Shown: positions 8,347 to 17,531 of the stretch, piece after piece
Numbering within the stretch: position 1 is the stretch's first letter
Layout of the letters: every line of letters starts with the position of its first letter
NCBI GenBank assembly: GCA_025612375.1
Contig: JAAXKN010000003.1
Coordinates: 1-64,000, forward strand
DNA from: Ignavibacteria bacterium
GTDB lineage: Bacteria; Bacteroidota; Ignavibacteria; Ignavibacteriales; SURF-24
Length of the DNA stretch: 64,000 nucleotides
Reading direction: 5' to 3'
Made by a program: the position numbers and the translations under genes
The notes under the pieces: model-generated
Database searches by the model: none
What the model saw: only the letters and a program-made list of their open reading frames with translations
Told to the model about the DNA's origin: nothing

Positions 8347-11082
8347 ATGAAGTATTTTTTACTGTTCCTGTACTTTGTCTTTTCGATCGGTTCTGTTAAC
8401 GGGCAGGCTGTTTTTACAAAGCTTGCAGAAAAAAGATATTCTGATCTTCCTGTAAATTTAAGAATTGAAAATTCAGGTATCTACTGCATTTCATCTTTTG
8501 ATCTTGTTAAAGATGATATATGGCTTAATGCTTTCGATTCCCCCGTAAGTTACTGCATTACTGGCAATCGTCTCCAAAAGACAATTAACCAGAACAGATC
8601 CGCAGAAGGTTTCATTCCGGGCAGCGATAAGCTCCAATGTGCTTTGCCGGATAATCAGATCACTTCAGATCCGAACAACCGTTATACCTTAAAGAGATCA
8701 TTCCTCTTTAATAAGCAGGATGTTTTTGAAGATGACTGCGGTATTCTTTCAAATGCTGCGGGAGAAAAAATTACAGTAAATGTTAAAAACCGGAACGAGC
8801 TTGTATTGAATTATGAAATACAAAATTTCAATAAAACATTTAAGCTGAACTTCCCTTCCACCCTGGCATATTCTGACCTGATTGGAATAGATTCAAAAGG
8901 AAATTCTTTTGTCCTCGTAGAAACTTATGTATGTGAAATTCCCCTGAGGGTTAAGCGTGAGGTTTATACTTTGTCTCCTGAAGGCAGTGTACTTTCAATA
9001 CTGGAAGTACCTTCAATTAAATACCTTTATATGGTGCGCGATTTCCAGGTAGATGCTGAAGGGAACCTTTATCACCTGCTAACCGAAGAAGACAAGCTCA
9101 CTCTGATCAAATGGAGTAATCTTACAATTCCTGCCTCCGGAAAGATTTCATATCCTCAGGAATATAATTATGAACTGAATTATAATAATATTGTACCCAA
9201 TACTGAAGCTGTGGTTTCTGCCGGCCTGAATGAAAGTTTAGGAAAACAAAACTCCGGCGTTCAGGCTGTAAGCAGGAGTACTGCTTTAAGAATCGCAGAA
9301 AGCTATGTCCTTTATAAATATCAATGCAAGCAAAACAACCTCGCACCTTCAGATGTAACCGGTCCCGATGGCGACGTGGTAAGAACACCATCATGGCTTA
9401 TAGTTGGAATGAACGCAAAGGTCCCATATATGTGGGGTGGATTCTGTACACTCTCAGCTTTCTCGAACGGTCTTCTTAGCGGCAGGTATTCCGGCGATAT
9501 AAACACAGCCGGTGTTTCCGGCTATGCCGTCGGTGTTGATTGTTCAGGATTTGTAAGCCGCTGCTGGTCATTAAACTATCATTGTACTACATCCGGTATG
9601 CCTGATATTACAACGCAATATTCAAGCTGGGATGAAATGAAGCCGGGAGATGCCGTGCTTAAAAACGGGCACGTAAGAATGTTTATTGATAAAGCTTCAA
9701 ACGGTGCTTTGAGAATTGCTGAGGCCTCCGCCCGCGACTGGGCAGTTTCTTACTGGACTTATACACCCTCAGACCTGACTGCCTACACACCAAGGTCTTA
9801 TAACGGGATGATAAATGATTATTCTGTAAAGCAGCCTCTGCTCTTAAGCGCATTAAAGCAGTCAGATGGAACGGCAAAAATTACCTTCAGCTGCGATACT
9901 GCCGGAGTAAAGGGCTTCAGGCTTTATAGCTCTGCAGACGGCACAAACTGGAGGCAGATCCAAAATGAAAATACATTAAACTCATTCTCTACAACAGTTA
10001 CGATGAGCGGCAATACCGAATATTACCGTGTTTCAAGCGTACTTAACAATTCAACTTTAACTGAAAGCGGCTTGTCAAACGCTCTCGGCACTGGGAAATC
10101 ATCCACCGCGGCAAAAAAGATTCTGATAGTCGACGGCTTCGACCGTGATGCCGGCGGCTGGAGGGGCAATGGAACTGTCTTTACCATTAGGTATGGCAAT
10201 GCATTATCAGCATTGAACATGCCTTTTGAATCGGTAAAAAGTTCTCAGCTGGCAAACCTATCAGGCATCCTTAACAATTATGATGCTGTTTATTGGATGT
10301 CGGGCGATGAAAGCACGCTTAATGAAACCTTCAGTACGGCAGAACAGGCATTGGTACAAAGCTATCTTGAAGGCGGCGGAAAACTTTTCGTCTCAGGCAG
10401 CGAAATAGGCTGGGACCTCTCAGCCAAGGGAACAGCATCTGATAAGAGCTTTTACAGCACTTACCTGAAAGCAAGTTTTTTAAATGACAATGCATCTTCA
10501 AAATCCGCAGCCGGTGTTGCCGGTTCAGCACTTGGAGGGACAAATTTTAATTTCGCGCAGACATATGAAGTCGGCTACCCGGATGAGATTGGAATCTCCG
10601 GGGGCAGCACATTATGCATGCAGTACGCAAATGGCAAAGGTGCCGGCATCCAATATTCAGGCACACTCGGTGCTTCCACGAATGCCGCAAAGTTAATTTA
10701 TCTTGGCTTTCCTCTTGAGACTACGGCTAATGATACAGCATTTAATTCCGTGATTACCAAATCTTCCAGGTTCTTTTTCCCGGAGTTCAGCGCTGTCTCA
10801 CTTAATGGAAATGCGCCTCAAAGTTTCAGCCTGTTGCAGAATTACCCAAATCCTTTCAATCCTTCGACAATTATAACATATGCGCTTCCCAGGCTGTCCC
10901 ATGTAGATTTGAAAATATACGACATGCTGGGGCGTGAAGTATCAACACTTGTCAGTAAAGAACAGAGTGCAGGCGAGTATAAGGTTCAGTTTGACGCCTC
11001 TTCCCTTCCCAGCGGAATGTATGTATATTCTATAGAGGCCGGGGAGTTCAGAGCCTCAAAGAAACTCCTCCTGATTAAATAA
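8347..11082 (+). CDS. Secreted NlpC/P60-like protein with GATase-like domain and T9SS sorting domain
   Basis: 911 aa. Signal peptide to ~19; an N-terminal ~320-residue region of beta type with no recognised motif; an NlpC/P60-like cysteine hydrolase segment with Cys399 in VDCSGFVSRCW and His442 in LKNGHVRMF; a fibronectin-like module; a glutamine-amidotransferase-like Rossmann segment (KKILIVDGFDR ... YDAVYWMSGDES ... YLEGGGKLFVSGSE), as in Bacteroidota proteins annotated xanthan lyase; and a T9SS sorting domain (QNYPNPFNPSTI). NlpC/P60 enzymes cut peptidoglycan peptides or act as amidases; the third catalytic residue was not identified. Confidence 0.85.
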   Translation: MKYFLLFLYFVFSIGSVNGQAVFTKLAEKRYSDLPVNLRIENSGIYCISSFDLVKDDIWLNAFDSPVSYCITGNRLQKTINQNRSAEGFIPGSDKLQCALPDNQITSDPNNRYTLKRSFLFNKQDVFEDDCGILSNAAGEKITVNVKNRNELVLNYEIQNFNKTFKLNFPSTLAYSDLIGIDSKGNSFVLVETYVCEIPLRVKREVYTLSPEGSVLSILEVPSIKYLYMVRDFQVDAEGNLYHLLTEEDKLTLIKWSNLTIPASGKISYPQEYNYELNYNNIVPNTEAVVSAGLNESLGKQNSGVQAVSRSTALRIAESYVLYKYQCKQNNLAPSDVTGPDGDVVRTPSWLIVGMNAKVPYMWGGFCTLSAFSNGLLSGRYSGDINTAGVSGYAVGVDCSGFVSRCWSLNYHCTTSGMPDITTQYSSWDEMKPGDAVLKNGHVRMFIDKASNGALRIAEASARDWAVSYWTYTPSDLTAYTPRSYNGMINDYSVKQPLLLSALKQSDGTAKITFSCDTAGVKGFRLYSSADGTNWRQIQNENTLNSFSTTVTMSGNTEYYRVSSVLNNSTLTESGLSNALGTGKSSTAAKKILIVDGFDRDAGGWRGNGTVFTIRYGNALSALNMPFESVKSSQLANLSGILNNYDAVYWMSGDESTLNETFSTAEQALVQSYLEGGGKLFVSGSEIGWDLSAKGTASDKSFYSTYLKASFLNDNASSKSAAGVAGSALGGTNFNFAQTYEVGYPDEIGISGGSTLCMQYANGKGAGIQYSGTLGASTNAAKLIYLGFPLETTANDTAFNSVITKSSRFFFPEFSAVSLNGNAPQSFSLLQNYPNPFNPSTIITYALPRLSHVDLKIYDMLGREVSTLVSKEQSAGEYKVQFDASSLPSGMYVYSIEAGEFRASKKLLLIK

Positions 11083-11220
11083 CATCAAGCGATATTTGAA
11101 GCCCTGGAAGATTTATCCTGTTTGAGTTTTGCTTTAATATTTCATAATTTTTCACGGTCCTTTCCGGGAAAGCGAATTTCATACTTTTTCAACATGACCG
11201 CACTTATAACTGGAGGAGCC

Positions 11221-13992
11221 ATGAAACTGGCGAAAAGGCTTTCACTTGTTTTTGTTCTTTTTATCACCCTTACCAATGCCGCATTTGGTATCAATGAAAT
11301 AATAGTCAGAGCCCCTGACATTCATTTATCTAAGCCGGGTTATATTGATAAGGCTACACTGGTAATAGAGCCGCTGGGCGGATATTCTGAAGAGTCACTT
11401 TACCTGGAATATTCCGATCACGGGCAGTTCAGTCCCGGGCAGAAAATTGAGATCATTCACAGATTTGAATTGCCCCAGGGAGCGGTTGTAAATGACATGT
11501 GGCTGTGGATCGGAGACAGTGTGATGAAAGCAGTCTGCATGGACACATGGAAGACAAAACCGGTTTATGACAGCACAGCAGGTATGAAAGGCACCCCGGC
11601 ATTTTTAACAAAAAAAGGTAATCAGTACGAACTGCACATTTATCCCCTTGAGCCCGGGAAATTCAGAAAAATAAAGCTGAACTTTATCACTCCTGCCCAA
11701 TGGATCGGCAAGACAGCAGTAACTGAACTTCCACTCTTAATGCTGAAATCGAATAACAACACGCTCAAACCTCTTGAAATACTTTTTAGAACAAAGCAGG
11801 ATATGTGGGGAGAAGCCCGGATCAGTGAAAGTCCTGACCAGACATTCAAATTTCTTAAGGACACTGCTGGTTATGAGTATAAACTATTGAATCTTACCGA
11901 CATCAGCCAGTTCAACAGCCTTAAGCTGACTAACAGCATCAATATGCAGAATGGTTTTTACTCTGACTTAAATAAAGGAACAGACAGTCTTACTTATTTC
12001 CAGGCATCATTTCATTTTGGGGATGCTTTCGGCCTCAGTATTGACAGTACCAGTAAAAAGAATCTTATTGGAATTGACCTGAGTGGAGACAATTACAAGA
12101 ATTTTTCTACTTTAATCCCCAACTTAAAAAAGTTGCTCAAAGCTTCACTTAAGGCGAATGATTACTTTAAGATCATTGTAAGCGGGTCAGGCAAAACAAG
12201 AAAATTATCATCAGATTGGATACCTGCTGCTCCTGCCAATATTGATAATTCACTGGATAAATTTGAGCATAGTACTTTTGCTGACTCAATAACTCAAAGC
12301 AGGTTTCTGAATTTAACTTTCTGTGATAGCAACGCATCAAAATGCTGGAAATTTTCCGGAATTGTGTCCTCTGCTAATGTTGAAGTGTTCGAAAATATGT
12401 ATGCGGCTTCTGATAACTTCAGTAAAACGGACATAATTGCTTCCTACGATCATGGACTTGAGCGTGTGCCATCTCCAACAGAGCTGTCTAAAATCCTTGC
12501 ATGCTTAGATGCCTTCTTCCTTAAAGGCGGAAGATTTCTTACATATTTTGATTTTAATCGTAATCATGCTGAACAGGTGGCTTCTCATTACATTAATGGC
12601 TTAAACGCAAAATCATATAATCACAACTCAATGACATTATACCGGAACATAAATGGAAATATCGGATCAGACTTCCCTGACAGCATAGACCATACTGAAA
12701 CATATATTTTGAAATATAGTGACCCTGACGTTAAAGTGGAACTGCAGGACAATGATGGGAACCCCGTTATAATTTCCAAGCGGATCGGGAAAGGTTTGAT
12801 TGTAGTTTCAGGCCTATGGTCATTTAACGATGACGCTACGCAAAAAAGACTCTTAGAATTGCCGATTATGGGACTTAAGCATTCGTTTGTTCCATTTCTT
12901 GTCAAGCAGAATTTGAATGCCATAAGTACTGAATATTCAAAGAATAAATTTGATAAAGCTCTTGTAATAAGCAATTCCGATTCTCTGGTCTTAGAGCAGA
13001 ATTCATATGTTTGGGCAAATGCCTATGCAGCCCAATTCGACAGTTCGTCAAAACCGGTTTTCAATTCTGTCAACCTGATCGATGGTACTTTTGGTGTGCC
13101 GCAATCAGTAACTGTGGGTAATGTTACTTATTACAACAGCGGTTTTTTGTTAAAAAAAGTTGCCGATTATATGAATGGAATTCATTTTGAGACTCATCTG
13201 AATGACTGGGACATCATATCTTCTATGCTCCCGGCATATTCCATTCCTTCGCTTGAACAACTTACCTTCCATATATCAGTCGAAAACGAACTCGTTAAGA
13301 TTTTGGACTTTAGAGAAATCAAACCCGAGCCCCAGGATAACATCAGTCCCAGATTCTATATCGGCTCAGCTTCAGGAGAAAGCGAAATTAAGTTAAGTTT
13401 TGAAGTAAAGTTCATCGGAATTGATTCTTTGAAGACATGTACTTTTACTATACCGGTATATCATGGTACACCTCAATTATATCCCATAATTTCTGCAATG
13501 CTGGGGTATGAGAAAATGAAAAAAATCCTTGCCAATAGTAGCTTTGATCCAGCAAGGATTGTTCAGCTTGCTTTGAAAGACAATCTACTGTGTGACTATA
13601 CTTCCCTGCTGGCACTGGAGCCAAATGATAATATTCATTTTATGGAAAATCCTTTTGATGAGTCAAATTTAACTCGTCTTGAGTATGAACCGAAGGCTGA
13701 TTCATCAGGCTTCTCAGTTTTCCCGAATCCGTTTAATTCCCAGACAAAAATTCTTGTTAAGGTTAAGAGCCCCTCAAAGGTGAATCTTTATATTTTTAAC
13801 ATTTTAGGACAGCTTGTAAAAACAATTGCCGATGGTGAGGAGGTAAATTCAGGCAGGTACTATATGTGGGATGGAAAGAATTCCTTTAATCAGACTGTAA
13901 GCAGCGGCATTTATCTCACAAGAGTTGAACTTAAGGAAAAAAGTACAAATAAAATCCAGACATTTACCAGAAAACTTCTCCTGCTGAAATAA
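11221..13992 (+). CDS. VIT-domain secreted protein with degenerate vWA region and T9SS sorting domain (paralog 1)
   Basis: 923 aa from the ATG that follows TGGAGGAG and starts a clean signal peptide (MKLAKRLSLVFVLF...); an upstream in-frame ATG at 11122 is unlikely. Residues ~40-200 match a vault/inter-alpha-trypsin (VIT) domain (DHGQFSPGQKIEIIHRFELP, VVNDMWLWIGDSVM). A von Willebrand A-like region follows, with the metal-site motif at residue 286 reading DLSGD instead of DxSxS. The sorting domain starts at VFPNPFNSQT. VIT-vWA proteins are usually adhesion or matrix proteins. A close tandem paralog lies 3.5 kb downstream. Confidence 0.87.
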   Translation: MKLAKRLSLVFVLFITLTNAAFGINEIIVRAPDIHLSKPGYIDKATLVIEPLGGYSEESLYLEYSDHGQFSPGQKIEIIHRFELPQGAVVNDMWLWIGDSVMKAVCMDTWKTKPVYDSTAGMKGTPAFLTKKGNQYELHIYPLEPGKFRKIKLNFITPAQWIGKTAVTELPLLMLKSNNNTLKPLEILFRTKQDMWGEARISESPDQTFKFLKDTAGYEYKLLNLTDISQFNSLKLTNSINMQNGFYSDLNKGTDSLTYFQASFHFGDAFGLSIDSTSKKNLIGIDLSGDNYKNFSTLIPNLKKLLKASLKANDYFKIIVSGSGKTRKLSSDWIPAAPANIDNSLDKFEHSTFADSITQSRFLNLTFCDSNASKCWKFSGIVSSANVEVFENMYAASDNFSKTDIIASYDHGLERVPSPTELSKILACLDAFFLKGGRFLTYFDFNRNHAEQVASHYINGLNAKSYNHNSMTLYRNINGNIGSDFPDSIDHTETYILKYSDPDVKVELQDNDGNPVIISKRIGKGLIVVSGLWSFNDDATQKRLLELPIMGLKHSFVPFLVKQNLNAISTEYSKNKFDKALVISNSDSLVLEQNSYVWANAYAAQFDSSSKPVFNSVNLIDGTFGVPQSVTVGNVTYYNSGFLLKKVADYMNGIHFETHLNDWDIISSMLPAYSIPSLEQLTFHISVENELVKILDFREIKPEPQDNISPRFYIGSASGESEIKLSFEVKFIGIDSLKTCTFTIPVYHGTPQLYPIISAMLGYEKMKKILANSSFDPARIVQLALKDNLLCDYTSLLALEPNDNIHFMENPFDESNLTRLEYEPKADSSGFSVFPNPFNSQTKILVKVKSPSKVNLYIFNILGQLVKTIADGEEVNSGRYYMWDGKNSFNQTVSSGIYLTRVELKEKSTNKIQTFTRKLLLLK

Positions 13993-14016
13993 GGAATGCA
14001 GGGGGATGGCTACAAG

Positions 14017-14048
14017 AAAGGCCAGTCATTTATGACTGGCTTTTTTTT
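14017..14048 (+). terminator. Rho-independent terminator of VIT paralog 1
   Basis: GCCAGTCAT-TT-ATGACTGGC followed by eight T residues, 30 nt after the stop. An almost identical hairpin follows VIT paralog 2, so the terminator was duplicated with the gene. Confidence 0.85.
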
Positions 14049-14160
14049 ACTTTTGGCACTTCTTTTCAAAAATGCTGGGTGTCACATCCGCCATCTCCGA
14101 TACCTGTAATTCAAATAGCTTTCCGTTTTCCATAATAAATGCCGCCCGGCATTGTGTCAT
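14047..14160 (-). pseudogene. Possible short ORF or gene remnant, 37 aa
   Basis: The minus strand reads MTQCRAAFIMENGKLFELQV then SEMADVTPSIFEKKCQK and a stop. The residue mix looks protein-like, but there is no SD, and the 3' end abuts the terminator of VIT paralog 1. It could be a real micro-ORF, a fragment of a lost gene or chance; the gap around it holds nothing else. Confidence 0.22.
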
Positions 14161-14331
14161 AAATTCGGCATGGTTATGGGCTTTTATTCTTATTAGCTTA
14201 ATTTATGATTAAACCTGAAGACAATGATCAGGAACTTTGAACCGGTACTTTTCCGATTCTTATCTGTATGCAAAAATATGTCTTCAGTTAACATATTTAT
14301 ATTTTAACTAACAAGAATGAAAGGAATCAGA

Positions 14332-14976
14332 ATGGACGTAACAATTATCGGTACAGGAAAAATGGCAGAAGGAATTTCGACAAGACTTCTCTCAGGGGGC
14401 AACAACATAACATTTTTAGGGCACAAGCCGCATGAAGCCGACGAGCTTATAAGCAGACTCTCCTCATCTGCCGCAGGAGGTGCTGCAGTTAAAGCAGCCT
14501 CACCCGGAAACCCCGTTGAGGGAGAGATTGTAATTCTTGCAATCCCCTATTCTGCAGCCTCTTCTGTCGTAAGAGACTACAGCCGGCAGCTGCAGGGAAA
14601 AATAGTTGTTGATATAACAAATCCATTGAACCAGAGCTACGATGGCCTTGTAACAAAACCCGGCACTTCTGCGGCAGAGGAAATTGCAGGGCTGTTGCCT
14701 CAGGGTGCCAGGCTGGTCAAGGCATTTAATACTACTTTTGCCGGAACTCTGAAAAAAGGTGAAGTCGCCGGGCAGAAGCTGGATGTATTCATTGCCGGCG
14801 ATGATGCAGAAGCCAAAAGAACAATCAGCAGTCTTGTCTCTTCGGGCAATATGAGAGCAATTGATGCGGGACCTCTTAAAAGAGCCCGTGACCTGGAGGC
14901 ACTTGCTTTTTTATTGATATCCCTGCAGGGTACAATGAAAACTAATTTTATGAGCATCATAAAAATTCTGGAATAA
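14332..14976 (+). CDS. NADPH-dependent F420 reductase-like / NAD(P)-binding oxidoreductase
   Basis: 214 aa from the ATG preceded by AAGGA at suitable spacing (an ATG 15 nt earlier lies before that site). The Rossmann motif IIGTGKMAEGISTRLLSGG is at the N-terminus, followed by EIVILAIPYSAASSVVRDY, VVDITNPLN and LVKAFNTTFAGTL, all hallmarks of the F420-dependent NADP oxidoreductase/NPDR family (pfam F420_oxidored). Many bacterial members do not use F420. Located between the two VIT paralogs; monocistronic by spacing. Confidence 0.85.
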   Translation: MDVTIIGTGKMAEGISTRLLSGGNNITFLGHKPHEADELISRLSSSAAGGAAVKAASPGNPVEGEIVILAIPYSAASSVVRDYSRQLQGKIVVDITNPLNQSYDGLVTKPGTSAAEEIAGLLPQGARLVKAFNTTFAGTLKKGEVAGQKLDVFIAGDDAEAKRTISSLVSSGNMRAIDAGPLKRARDLEALAFLLISLQGTMKTNFMSIIKILE

Positions 14977-14990
14977 TGCTGCTTATAAAG

Positions 14991-15110
14991 CTAATAAAGG
15001 ATTTCAAAAAGCGGCCCTTTTTGTGGTTCACTTTTTCTTGAAGCGCTGCAGCCTGTATATAAAATCAGCAAAGAAATAAAGAGCAGCAGAGTCAGTATTA
15101 AAGATTTCAT
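14991..15110 (-). CDS. 39-aa lipoprotein (entericidin-like size)
   Basis: Short gene on the minus strand: MKSLILTLLLFISLLILYTG followed by the lipid-attachment cysteine (Cys21) and an 18-residue tail ending in PLFEILY. Lys near the start, a 16-residue hydrophobic core and Y-T-G-C make a good lipobox. AAGGGT precedes the ATG by about 8 nt. It ends 14 nt from the convergent F420-reductase-like gene and is divergent from yceI. Function unknown; size and layout resemble entericidin-type or other micro-lipoproteins, without detectable homology by eye. Confidence 0.6.
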   Translation of the reverse strand: MKSLILTLLLFISLLILYTGCSASRKSEPQKGPLFEILY

Positions 15111-15138
15111 TTATTCTACCCTTTTTTTTCAAATTAAC

Positions 15139-15167
15139 TTGACAAAAAGAGAAAACCATATTATATT
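15139..15167 (+). promoter_or_regulatory. Sigma-70-type promoter of the YceI gene
   Basis: TTGACA (15139-15144), a 17-bp spacer and TATATT (15162-15167). The expected start site at about 15174 lies inside the first palindromic operator. Confidence 0.75.
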
Positions 15168-15168
15168 T

Positions 15169-15262
15169 GTGTTATAACACACATGTTTTAAGACAGGCAG
15201 CAAGACAGGAAGTTAAATTTTTTTATAATTTTACGTGTTATAACATATATTGTTGTAACATG
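15169..15262 (+). promoter_or_regulatory. Palindromic operator cluster before the YceI gene
   Basis: A perfect 12-bp palindrome GTGTTATAACAC (15169-15180) overlaps the expected transcription start. GTGTTATAACAT (15235-15246) and a weaker TGTTGTAACATG (15251-15262) follow. The arrangement suits repression by a dimeric regulator of MarR/TetR type; no such gene is next to it in this window. Confidence 0.65.
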
Positions 15263-15306
15263 TGTTAAGTACAGATTAAACCAAAATAAAACAAAGGAAA
15301 TACAAT

Positions 15307-15876
15307 ATGAGTACCCAGATTAGCAATACAGTAAACGAAAACATCACTTCAGCCCTCTGGACATTGGATCCGGCTCACTCAAGGCTTGAGTTTTCGGCAA
15401 AGCACATGGTCATCTCTAGCGTAAAAGGGCATTTTAATTCATATGAAGTAAATGTCCGTACAGATGGCGATGATTTCAGAACTGCTGAGATAGACGTTAC
15501 AATTGACGCAGGAAGCATCGATACCGGCAATAACGACAGGGATAATCATCTGAAATCAGACGACTTCTTTAATGCAGAGAAATATCCGGCCATTACCTTT
15601 AAGGGGTCTTCAGTCAGGCAGACCGATGATGAACACTACAAAGTCCTGGGTTATCTTACAATCAGGGGGATCTCAAAACCTGTTGAGCTGAACGTAGAGT
15701 ACGGCGGAACGGTAAACGATCCATGGGGAAACCTCAGAACAGGGTTCAGCCTGAGCGGCAGCATTGACCGCTTTGATTACGACCTGAAATGGAACGCCCT
15801 TATGGAAACCGGAGGGGCAATTGTAGGCAGAACAATTAAAATTAGCGCAGATATTGAGCTGGTAAAACAGAAATAA
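15307..15876 (+). CDS. YceI family protein
   Basis: 189-aa lipocalin-like YceI domain protein. It starts with the family signature ALWTLDPAHSRLEFSAKHMV, then VKGHFNSYE, DNHLKSDDFFNAEKYP, ITFKGSSV and GYLTIRGISKPVEL. Many relatives carry a signal peptide; this one does not, so it is probably cytoplasmic. YceI proteins bind polyisoprenoid or amphiphilic ligands, and several are induced by base or oxidative stress. A canonical promoter with palindromic operators precedes it, so it is a strongly controlled single gene. Confidence 0.93.
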   Translation: MSTQISNTVNENITSALWTLDPAHSRLEFSAKHMVISSVKGHFNSYEVNVRTDGDDFRTAEIDVTIDAGSIDTGNNDRDNHLKSDDFFNAEKYPAITFKGSSVRQTDDEHYKVLGYLTIRGISKPVELNVEYGGTVNDPWGNLRTGFSLSGSIDRFDYDLKWNALMETGGAIVGRTIKISADIELVKQK

Positions 15877-15899
15877 ATGCCTTAGTCTGATAAACTTAT

Positions 15900-15928
15900 C
15901 CCTGCCGGAGACGTCCTGTCCGGCAGGG
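15900..15928. terminator. Inverted repeat after yceI
   Basis: CCCTGCCGGA and TCCGGCAGGG form a 10-bp GC-rich stem with a 9-nt loop, 24 nt after the stop. No T-run follows, so it may stabilise the transcript end more than terminate it. Confidence 0.5.
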
Positions 15929-15959
15929 ACAATTAATGATATTTCCCGGAATATTCTTC

Positions 15960-16062
15960 CCCGTAAACAGCCATTCTATGTGGCCCATTTGAAAATTCCT
16001 CACATTTATTTAATTTTTCTCATCATTTTTTTCCGAAAATGCTCTTCGTCACCATATATATA
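15960..16062 (+). repeat. Dispersed intergenic repeat, copy 1
   Basis: About 100 nt upstream of the outer-membrane protein gene align with 20449-20537: shared blocks include ATTC(T/A)ATG(T/C)GGCCCA, (T/C)TCCTCAC, TTTTCCGA and CGTCACCAT followed by a TATATAT-like run. The function is unknown; the gap otherwise holds only the hairpin after yceI. Confidence 0.5.
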
Positions 16063-16177
16063 TGTAAGAAGAAATATTTTTGTGCATCCCGGCGCTAAAA
16101 GTAGTTCTGACCTGTTTCCTTAAGAATTTTCATGAGGCCATCAATTCTTAATAAACTTTAATCTTAGGAGAAATATT

Positions 16178-16894
16178 ATGAAACTTCACACTCTTTTGGT
16201 TTTAATTGCTGTACTGTTTGTAAGTTCAGTCAATAATGTTTCAATAGCCCAGGTTCAGGATTCTGTCGTAAAGACAAATTTACCCGGCAATACCTTTTAT
16301 TTCTATTTCATCAATGGTTATGCCCTTGCCTATAAGTTCTATAATTCCGGGAACTCCGACTTCAGGCTTCGCATCGATTTTTCAAGCTCGTATTCAGATA
16401 ACAAAATCGACCGGAATAGTGAATACAAAAGTTCCTCGACGGATAAACGAATTTATGAGAATACCAGCACAAGCAGCCTGAATAATATTACAGCGGAATT
16501 TGCTTACTCATACAATTTCTACAGATCCCATCTTGGTCAGGCCTATCTGGGTGTGGGTCCTTTTATTTCGTATAGCAGATTAAAACAGGAGTCGTCAAAT
16601 AATAATACTTATCCCGAAAATACCGGATATAATCAGAATGACAACAGTCTTAAATACGGTTTTTCTGCAGGACTTTCGGCATTCATCGGTCTGGAAGCTT
16701 TCATAAGTCAGAGCATCCGTGTTTTTGCTGAGACTCAGCTTACAGGCGGAAGGACCTGGAACAAATCAGAAGTTAAATATGAGGAAATGTCGCTATCGAG
16801 TTCTACCAGGACGATAACGACCTCTAATGATACAAACAGCAGCTGGTCCTATAATTTAACTTCTGTCAGAATCGGTCTTGGAATAAGTATTTAA
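16178..16894 (+). CDS. Outer-membrane beta-barrel protein, unknown function
   Basis: 238 aa with a signal peptide (cleavage after about residue 24, NNVSIAQ). The rest is an alternating hydrophobic/polar pattern rich in Tyr, Ser and Asn, for example EFAYSYNFYRSHLGQAYLGV and a final strand ending in GLGISI, typical of 8- to 12-strand OmpX/OmpW-like barrels. Repeated Ser/Asn/Thr loops (SEYKSSSTDK, SLSSSTRTITTSN) would be surface exposed. AGGAG precedes the ATG. Possibly co-transcribed with the small membrane protein 41 nt downstream. Confidence 0.75.
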   Translation: MKLHTLLVLIAVLFVSSVNNVSIAQVQDSVVKTNLPGNTFYFYFINGYALAYKFYNSGNSDFRLRIDFSSSYSDNKIDRNSEYKSSSTDKRIYENTSTSSLNNITAEFAYSYNFYRSHLGQAYLGVGPFISYSRLKQESSNNNTYPENTGYNQNDNSLKYGFSAGLSAFIGLEAFISQSIRVFAETQLTGGRTWNKSEVKYEEMSLSSSTRTITTSNDTNSSWSYNLTSVRIGLGISI

Positions 16895-16935
16895 TAAAAT
16901 TCTTTCCTGCTAAATAGCAGAATTTAGGAGACAAA

Positions 16936-17265
16936 ATGAGTCCAGAGACAAGAATTGCCCTGCTGAAGGAACTGGAGAATTTAAAAAGGATCCGGTCCAG
17001 GAACAGCTATTCAGGGGCGTGGATAGGCTTATTGGTATCAGTTATATGGATTGTGCAGATTGAATACGTTATGAGCAAACCCGGGTGGTCATCCGCAATA
17101 TTAAACGGATGCATGATGGTTCTAGCGCTGGGTCTTCTGCTGGAGAGTTTTTATGTTATTCTAAGGCATAATACAGACAGGAGAATGATTCTCCTTATTG
17201 AGGCGCTGCTGGATAGCCAAAAAGGTTTTGCAGAAATGCCGGAAAATCAGAACTCCCGTGGCTGA
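16936..17265 (+). CDS. Small two-helix membrane protein, hypothetical
   Basis: 109 aa: a charged N-terminal helix (RIALLKELENLKRIRSRN), two membrane segments (about 27-45, AWIGLLVSVIWIVQIEYV; and about 56-78, MMVLALGLLLESFYVIL) and a charged helix at the C-terminus. No family recognised. AGGAG lies 8 nt before the ATG. It follows the barrel gene closely on the same strand. Confidence 0.7.
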   Translation: MSPETRIALLKELENLKRIRSRNSYSGAWIGLLVSVIWIVQIEYVMSKPGWSSAILNGCMMVLALGLLLESFYVILRHNTDRRMILLIEALLDSQKGFAEMPENQNSRG

Positions 17266-17531
17266 ATCAGCCCCGGGCGGCAGATATTTTACTCCATTCT
17301 GCCCATTCAATGGAGACAAAGTCATTCAAGAATAAATTGAGTCATTTTTGCGAACTAAATGTCTTTCAAATGCTCTAATAATCTTTTATACCAGTAGACA
17401 ATGCTTCTGCCGGAATCTTATCGCTTCCTTTGAATTTAGCTTAATAATTCATAGTTTTTGGACGATTAGTTTCCATGGAAGCAAATTTTCATACTTTATC
17501 AATTTTTGTTGCATCTTTAGCTGGAGGAGTC

